A model generated the notes under the pieces. That model had not been told where the DNA came from. It saw nothing but the letters and a program-made list of their open reading frames with translations, and searched no databases. Below, in pieces: positions 15,250-18,049 of a stretch of 18,049 nucleotides of DNA. Numbering within the stretch: position 1 is the first letter of the stretch; every line of letters begins with the position of its first letter. Location: NCBI GenBank assembly GCA_017995695.1, contig JAGOIJ010000017.1, positions 1 to 18,049 of the forward strand, written 5' to 3'. The translations under genes were made by a program, and so were the position numbers. This DNA comes from Candidatus Omnitrophota bacterium. GTDB lineage: Bacteria; Omnitrophota; Gorgyraeia; Gygaellales; Profunditerraquicolaceae.

Positions 15250-16499
15250 ATGATGTAGCTATTTCGGCCAAGAATATTTCGAAAAGTTTTACGATCTGTG
15301 CCTCGCCCTTGTTTCGCCTGCTGAAGGTTGCAGCGCCGGGTGTGTTTGCGCATAGGGATCGTTTCCGGTGCCCAACACAAGAATTTTGGGCGCTGCGGGA
15401 GATTAGTTTTGAACTCAGGCGTGGTAGTGTTTTAGGCGTGATTGGCAGAAACGGATCGGGAAAAAGCACACTGCTGCAAATTATTTGTGGGATCATGAAG
15501 CCAACGGGCGGTAACGTGACTGCGCGCGGCAGAATCGGAGCGGTTTTGGAGCTGGGGAGCGGGTTTAACGATCAGTTCACGGGAAGGGAGAACATATTTT
15601 TTAATGCCGCGATACTCGGCATCAGCAGAAATGAAGTCAAGAGGAATCTTGATGCTATTATTGAGTTCGCAGATATCGGTGATTTTATTGATCGGCCGGT
15701 TCGGATGTACTCGCGGGGGATGGTTATGCGTCTGGCATTCTCTATTTCAGTTAATGTGCAGCCAGACATCTTGCTTATTGATGAGGCATTGGCGGTTGGA
15801 GACGCAGCGTTTCAATTCAAGTGTATTGATCGTTTGTCCGAATTGAGGGCTTCCGGAGTAACCGTTGTATTAATTTCTCACGAAATGGGAATGGTGAGGA
15901 GTTTCTGCGATAAAGCGCTGTACCTTTCTCAAGGGCGGGTACGTCAGTTCGGCGCTACTGACGAGGTGGTGGAATCATATTTTATGGATATATGCCAGGA
16001 GAAAATAAGGACGTTAGGTTTTCAAAAGGAAGTAAAACGGAAAAAGAATATTGGCGGTGTGAAAAATTCTGCGTTCGGCACTCATGAAGGGCAGATCGTG
16101 CGGGTCAGTTTTGCCGATGGCTTACCGCAGGGGACATTCAGGGTCGGGGAAAAAGTTACTGTTGAAGTAACGGTTGCCTTGAAGGATTCAGTTAAACGGC
16201 CGCGTCTATCCTTTTATGTCCAAAATAGGCAGCTATTTCATGTGGGCGGAGTGCAGGTTTACGGAGCGGCCAGAGATTCTCAATCAAGCTATCATCTTGT
16301 ATTTGTGTTTTCTTTCTTTGCGCATCTTGCTCCGGGGGCTTACTTTATTACGTTGGTACTACAAAACCAGTTATCCGATTCTGATATCATAGTCATTGAG
16401 AAGCAGGTGGCAGCGTTATCATTTGATATTATGTCTATCGGTCAGACGCCATTTTTAGGCACGGTAGATTTAAAAGTCCTGGCTTGCCAAAAAGAATGA
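15243..16499 (+). CDS. wzt: Wzt-type polysaccharide ABC transporter ATPase with C-terminal glycan-binding domain
   Basis: This 418-residue protein is the cytoplasmic ATPase that drives export of a completed lipid-linked polysaccharide. It has the N-terminal Wzt/TagH-type sequence with FWALREISFEL before Walker A (GRNGSGKST, 68-76), the family signature YSRGMVMRLAFS (156-167), Walker B ILLIDEALAVGD (176-187) and switch His213. Residues about 285-415 form a beta-rich domain like the Wzt C-terminal domain of E. coli O8/O9a. There it binds the modified non-reducing end of the glycan and couples chain completion to export. A domain of this length implies that a terminal mark is read. Sulfotransferase genes on both sides make sulfate one candidate mark, which is inference. 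The gene overlaps the previous one by 7 bp and stands 4 bp before Wzm. Confidence 0.92.
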   Translation: MVNDVAISAKNISKSFTICASPLFRLLKVAAPGVFAHRDRFRCPTQEFWALREISFELRRGSVLGVIGRNGSGKSTLLQIICGIMKPTGGNVTARGRIGAVLELGSGFNDQFTGRENIFFNAAILGISRNEVKRNLDAIIEFADIGDFIDRPVRMYSRGMVMRLAFSISVNVQPDILLIDEALAVGDAAFQFKCIDRLSELRASGVTVVLISHEMGMVRSFCDKALYLSQGRVRQFGATDEVVESYFMDICQEKIRTLGFQKEVKRKKNIGGVKNSAFGTHEGQIVRVSFADGLPQGTFRVGEKVTVEVTVALKDSVKRPRLSFYVQNRQLFHVGGVQVYGAARDSQSSYHLVFVFSFFAHLAPGAYFITLVLQNQLSDSDIIVIEKQVAALSFDIMSIGQTPFLGTVDLKVLACQKE

Positions 16500-16503
16500 T
16501 CCC

Positions 16504-17295
16504 ATGAGGTATCGAAATTATCTTTATCTATTGCGTGTAATGATTTGGCATGATATTGAATCACATTATAAAGGAACGGTAGCAGGTAAGTTGTGGTTAG
16601 TGATAAGCCAGTTAATGCAGATTGCTACATTTACTTTTGTATTCTCCTATCTTTTAAAATTAAAGACTAATATCAAAGGAGCCCATGAGGATATCTATAC
16701 TTATGGAATCTGGTTTTTTGCAGGTCTTCTGCCTTGGACTGCGTTTTCCGCGGGCATTACCCGCGCTTCAGTGTCAGTAATTAACCAGGTTAATCTGGTT
16801 AAAAGAGTAATATTTCCGCTTGAAATTATTCCCCTAGTTCCGATTATTTCTGTATTTATTGAGAGCCTGGTGGGATTCGCCGTGTTGGTTGTTGCGGCAT
16901 TGTTGGTATTAAAAGTATTTCATTTCGCTATGATTTTATTGCCCGTCGTTTGGATTGCGCAACTATTGTTTACTGCAGGAATTGGATATATGCTTGCTGG
17001 ATTCACCGTATTCTTAAGGGATATTCCTCGCGCTACGGAAGTGCTGATTCATCTTTGGTTCTTTTTTACTCCCATTGCCTATCCTGTTTCTGTGTTTTCG
17101 GATCAATTAAGAAGGCTATCATTTTGTCTGAATCCGTTGGCATTGTATTCTCAGATGTATCGCGAACTTGTGCTGTCAGGGTCAAGCGCTTATTGGCGTG
17201 AGTTTGTCTGGATGTTTGCGGTATCGCTGGTGGTGTTTTTGATTGGCTTTGGTTTTTATAAGCGCGCAAGCATAAATTTTTCAGAAGGGGTTTAA
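16504..17295 (+). CDS. wzm: Wzm-type polysaccharide ABC transporter permease
   Basis: This 263-residue membrane protein is the ABC-2 type channel partner of Wzt and carries the lipid-linked glycan through the inner membrane. It starts with the amphipathic N-terminal helix and the YLLRVMIWHDIESHYKGTVAG segment of the family (compare R-x-YK-x-S-x-LG). Six hydrophobic segments lie at about 31-49, 65-80, 112-136, 141-167, 175-195 and 235-255, with the FLRDIPRATE loop and a FFTPIAYP segment characteristic of O-antigen and teichoic acid exporters before the last helices. The ATG is 4 bp after the Wzt stop. Downstream 45 bp separate it from a sulfotransferase gene. No Wzx/Wzy pathway gene is visible, so the ABC-dependent route is favoured. 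Confidence 0.93.
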   Translation: MRYRNYLYLLRVMIWHDIESHYKGTVAGKLWLVISQLMQIATFTFVFSYLLKLKTNIKGAHEDIYTYGIWFFAGLLPWTAFSAGITRASVSVINQVNLVKRVIFPLEIIPLVPIISVFIESLVGFAVLVVAALLVLKVFHFAMILLPVVWIAQLLFTAGIGYMLAGFTVFLRDIPRATEVLIHLWFFFTPIAYPVSVFSDQLRRLSFCLNPLALYSQMYRELVLSGSSAYWREFVWMFAVSLVVFLIGFGFYKRASINFSEGV

Positions 17296-17340
17296 TAAAG
17301 ATACAAACACGTATTTTTTGAAAAGGTGAAAATCCGACCA

Positions 17341-18049
17341 TGAGAACCTGCGTAATTATTCTGGGTATGCACCGCAGCGGTACGTCAGCGCTAGCCGGGG
17401 TATTGCACATTTTAGGTCTCAATCTTGGAAAGGATCTATTAGCTGGCAATGAGTTTAATATTAAAGGATATTTCGAAAACCGGAAACTCTACATTATTCA
17501 CGAAAGGTTATTAAGAAGCTTGAACTCCGGCTGGCACGACGATGCCGATTTGCCTCTCGGTTGGCACGTATGGCCCGCTCTTGATGCGTATAAAGAAGAA
17601 ATCAAGCAGGTTCTTGTTGGTGATTTTGGTTCTTCAGATACCTTTTGTTTAAAAGATCCGAGGTTTGCTATCCTGTTACCTCTTTATGTTGAGATTTTTA
17701 ATGAGCTCATGATAGATCCCTGTTTCATTATTATGAAGAGAAGTATTCCTGAAATTATGCAATCGCTGAATGCGCGGGATGGCTTACCGGAAGACAGGAT
17801 CCTGGCATTGTATAGCAAGTATGCCGCATGTATCGAAACGTATACGCTGGGCAAAAAACGCATTACCCTTTCTTTTGACGATCTGCTCAACAATACCGAA
17901 AAAACAATCGATGTTATTAAAAATGGCTTAGGCCTTCAGCTTAAGGAATATGCATTGGTTGAAAAAGAAGTAAGAGGATTTCTTGAGCATCAATTAAAGC
18001 ATTACCATGTCACAGACGTAGGGTATATACAACAGTTGCGAGAGGAAAA
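17341..18049 (+). CDS. Sulfotransferase family protein (3'-truncated by window end)
   Basis: The frame from ATG 17341 stays open to the last base and gives 236 residues without a stop, so the gene runs out of the window. The N-terminal ILGMHRSGTSALAGVLHILG (residues 7-26) is the phosphosulfate loop of the PF13469-type sulfotransferases seen in bacterial polysaccharide loci, followed by a KGYFENRKL-like segment. KDPRFAIL (about 107-114) and the MKRSIPEIMQSL region (about 137-148) are at the usual 3'-phosphate positions; Arg139 and Ser147 occupy the family's places. SFDDLL (about 179-184) matches the family's late motif. A GGTGA stretch 10-14 bases before the ATG is the probable ribosome site. 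It follows Wzm by 45 bp and continues the same operon. The missing C-terminus could carry further domains, as some relatives are fused to glycosyltransferases. Confidence 0.85.

Noticed and set aside
15711..15713. Arg in the YSRGM signature of Wzt as a defect of the ABC C-loop
   Set aside because: The family pattern is YSxGM with a variable middle residue, so this is normal variation.

Overview
The window looks like a chromosomal segment of an uncultured diderm (Gram-negative-type) bacterium. It carries Mla-type outer-membrane lipid transport, a signal-peptide-bearing beta-barrel-like protein and an ABC-exported surface glycan locus. Gene content (MCE transport, FecR beside CHASE2, dense glycosyltransferases and B12/radical SAM enzymes) would fit a candidate phylum such as Omnitrophota, but this is a guess from content and no marker gene in the window proves it. 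I found no tRNA, rRNA, CRISPR array, transposase or integrase.

Region A (1-5946, all + strand, tightly packed) is an envelope and signalling block: a 5'-truncated MlaF-type ATPase, an MlaD-type MCE protein, a secreted FecR-domain protein, an outer-membrane barrel-like protein split by a frameshift, a CHASE2-SpoIIE (PP2C) membrane phosphatase, and a two-helix K+ channel with a TPR-like N-terminus. Gaps range from 2 to 46 bp, so it reads as one operon or two joined ones. The FecR/barrel/CHASE2-phosphatase/channel part looks like one sensory unit spanning the envelope; that is inference.

Region B (6043-11774, + strand) is a glycan assembly block: GT2 glycosyltransferase, left-handed beta-helix acyltransferase broken by an in-frame amber codon, GT61-type glycosyltransferase with an altered signature motif, B12-binding-type radical SAM enzyme, and a polytopic GT-C protein with ALG10-like motifs. 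A 10-bp inverted repeat flanks the junction between A and B.

Region C (11786-12616, - strand) is a lone TSUP (TauE/SafE) anion transporter. It is convergent with region B and divergent from region D, and the intergenic stretch holds a strong sigma70-like promoter whose -10 overlaps a weaker one in the opposite direction.

Region D (12766 to the end, + strand) holds a sulfotransferase, a GT-A enzyme resembling the animal GM2/GD2 synthase type (GT12), a second sulfotransferase-like protein with two substituted PAPS-site residues, Wzt with a C-terminal glycan-binding domain, Wzm, and a third sulfotransferase cut by the window edge. Together B and D read as a locus that builds, sulfates and exports a surface polysaccharide through a Wzm/Wzt ABC transporter. 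The most interesting idea is that sulfate, rather than methyl or phosphate, is the mark read by the Wzt C-terminal domain; the sequence suggests this but does not show it.
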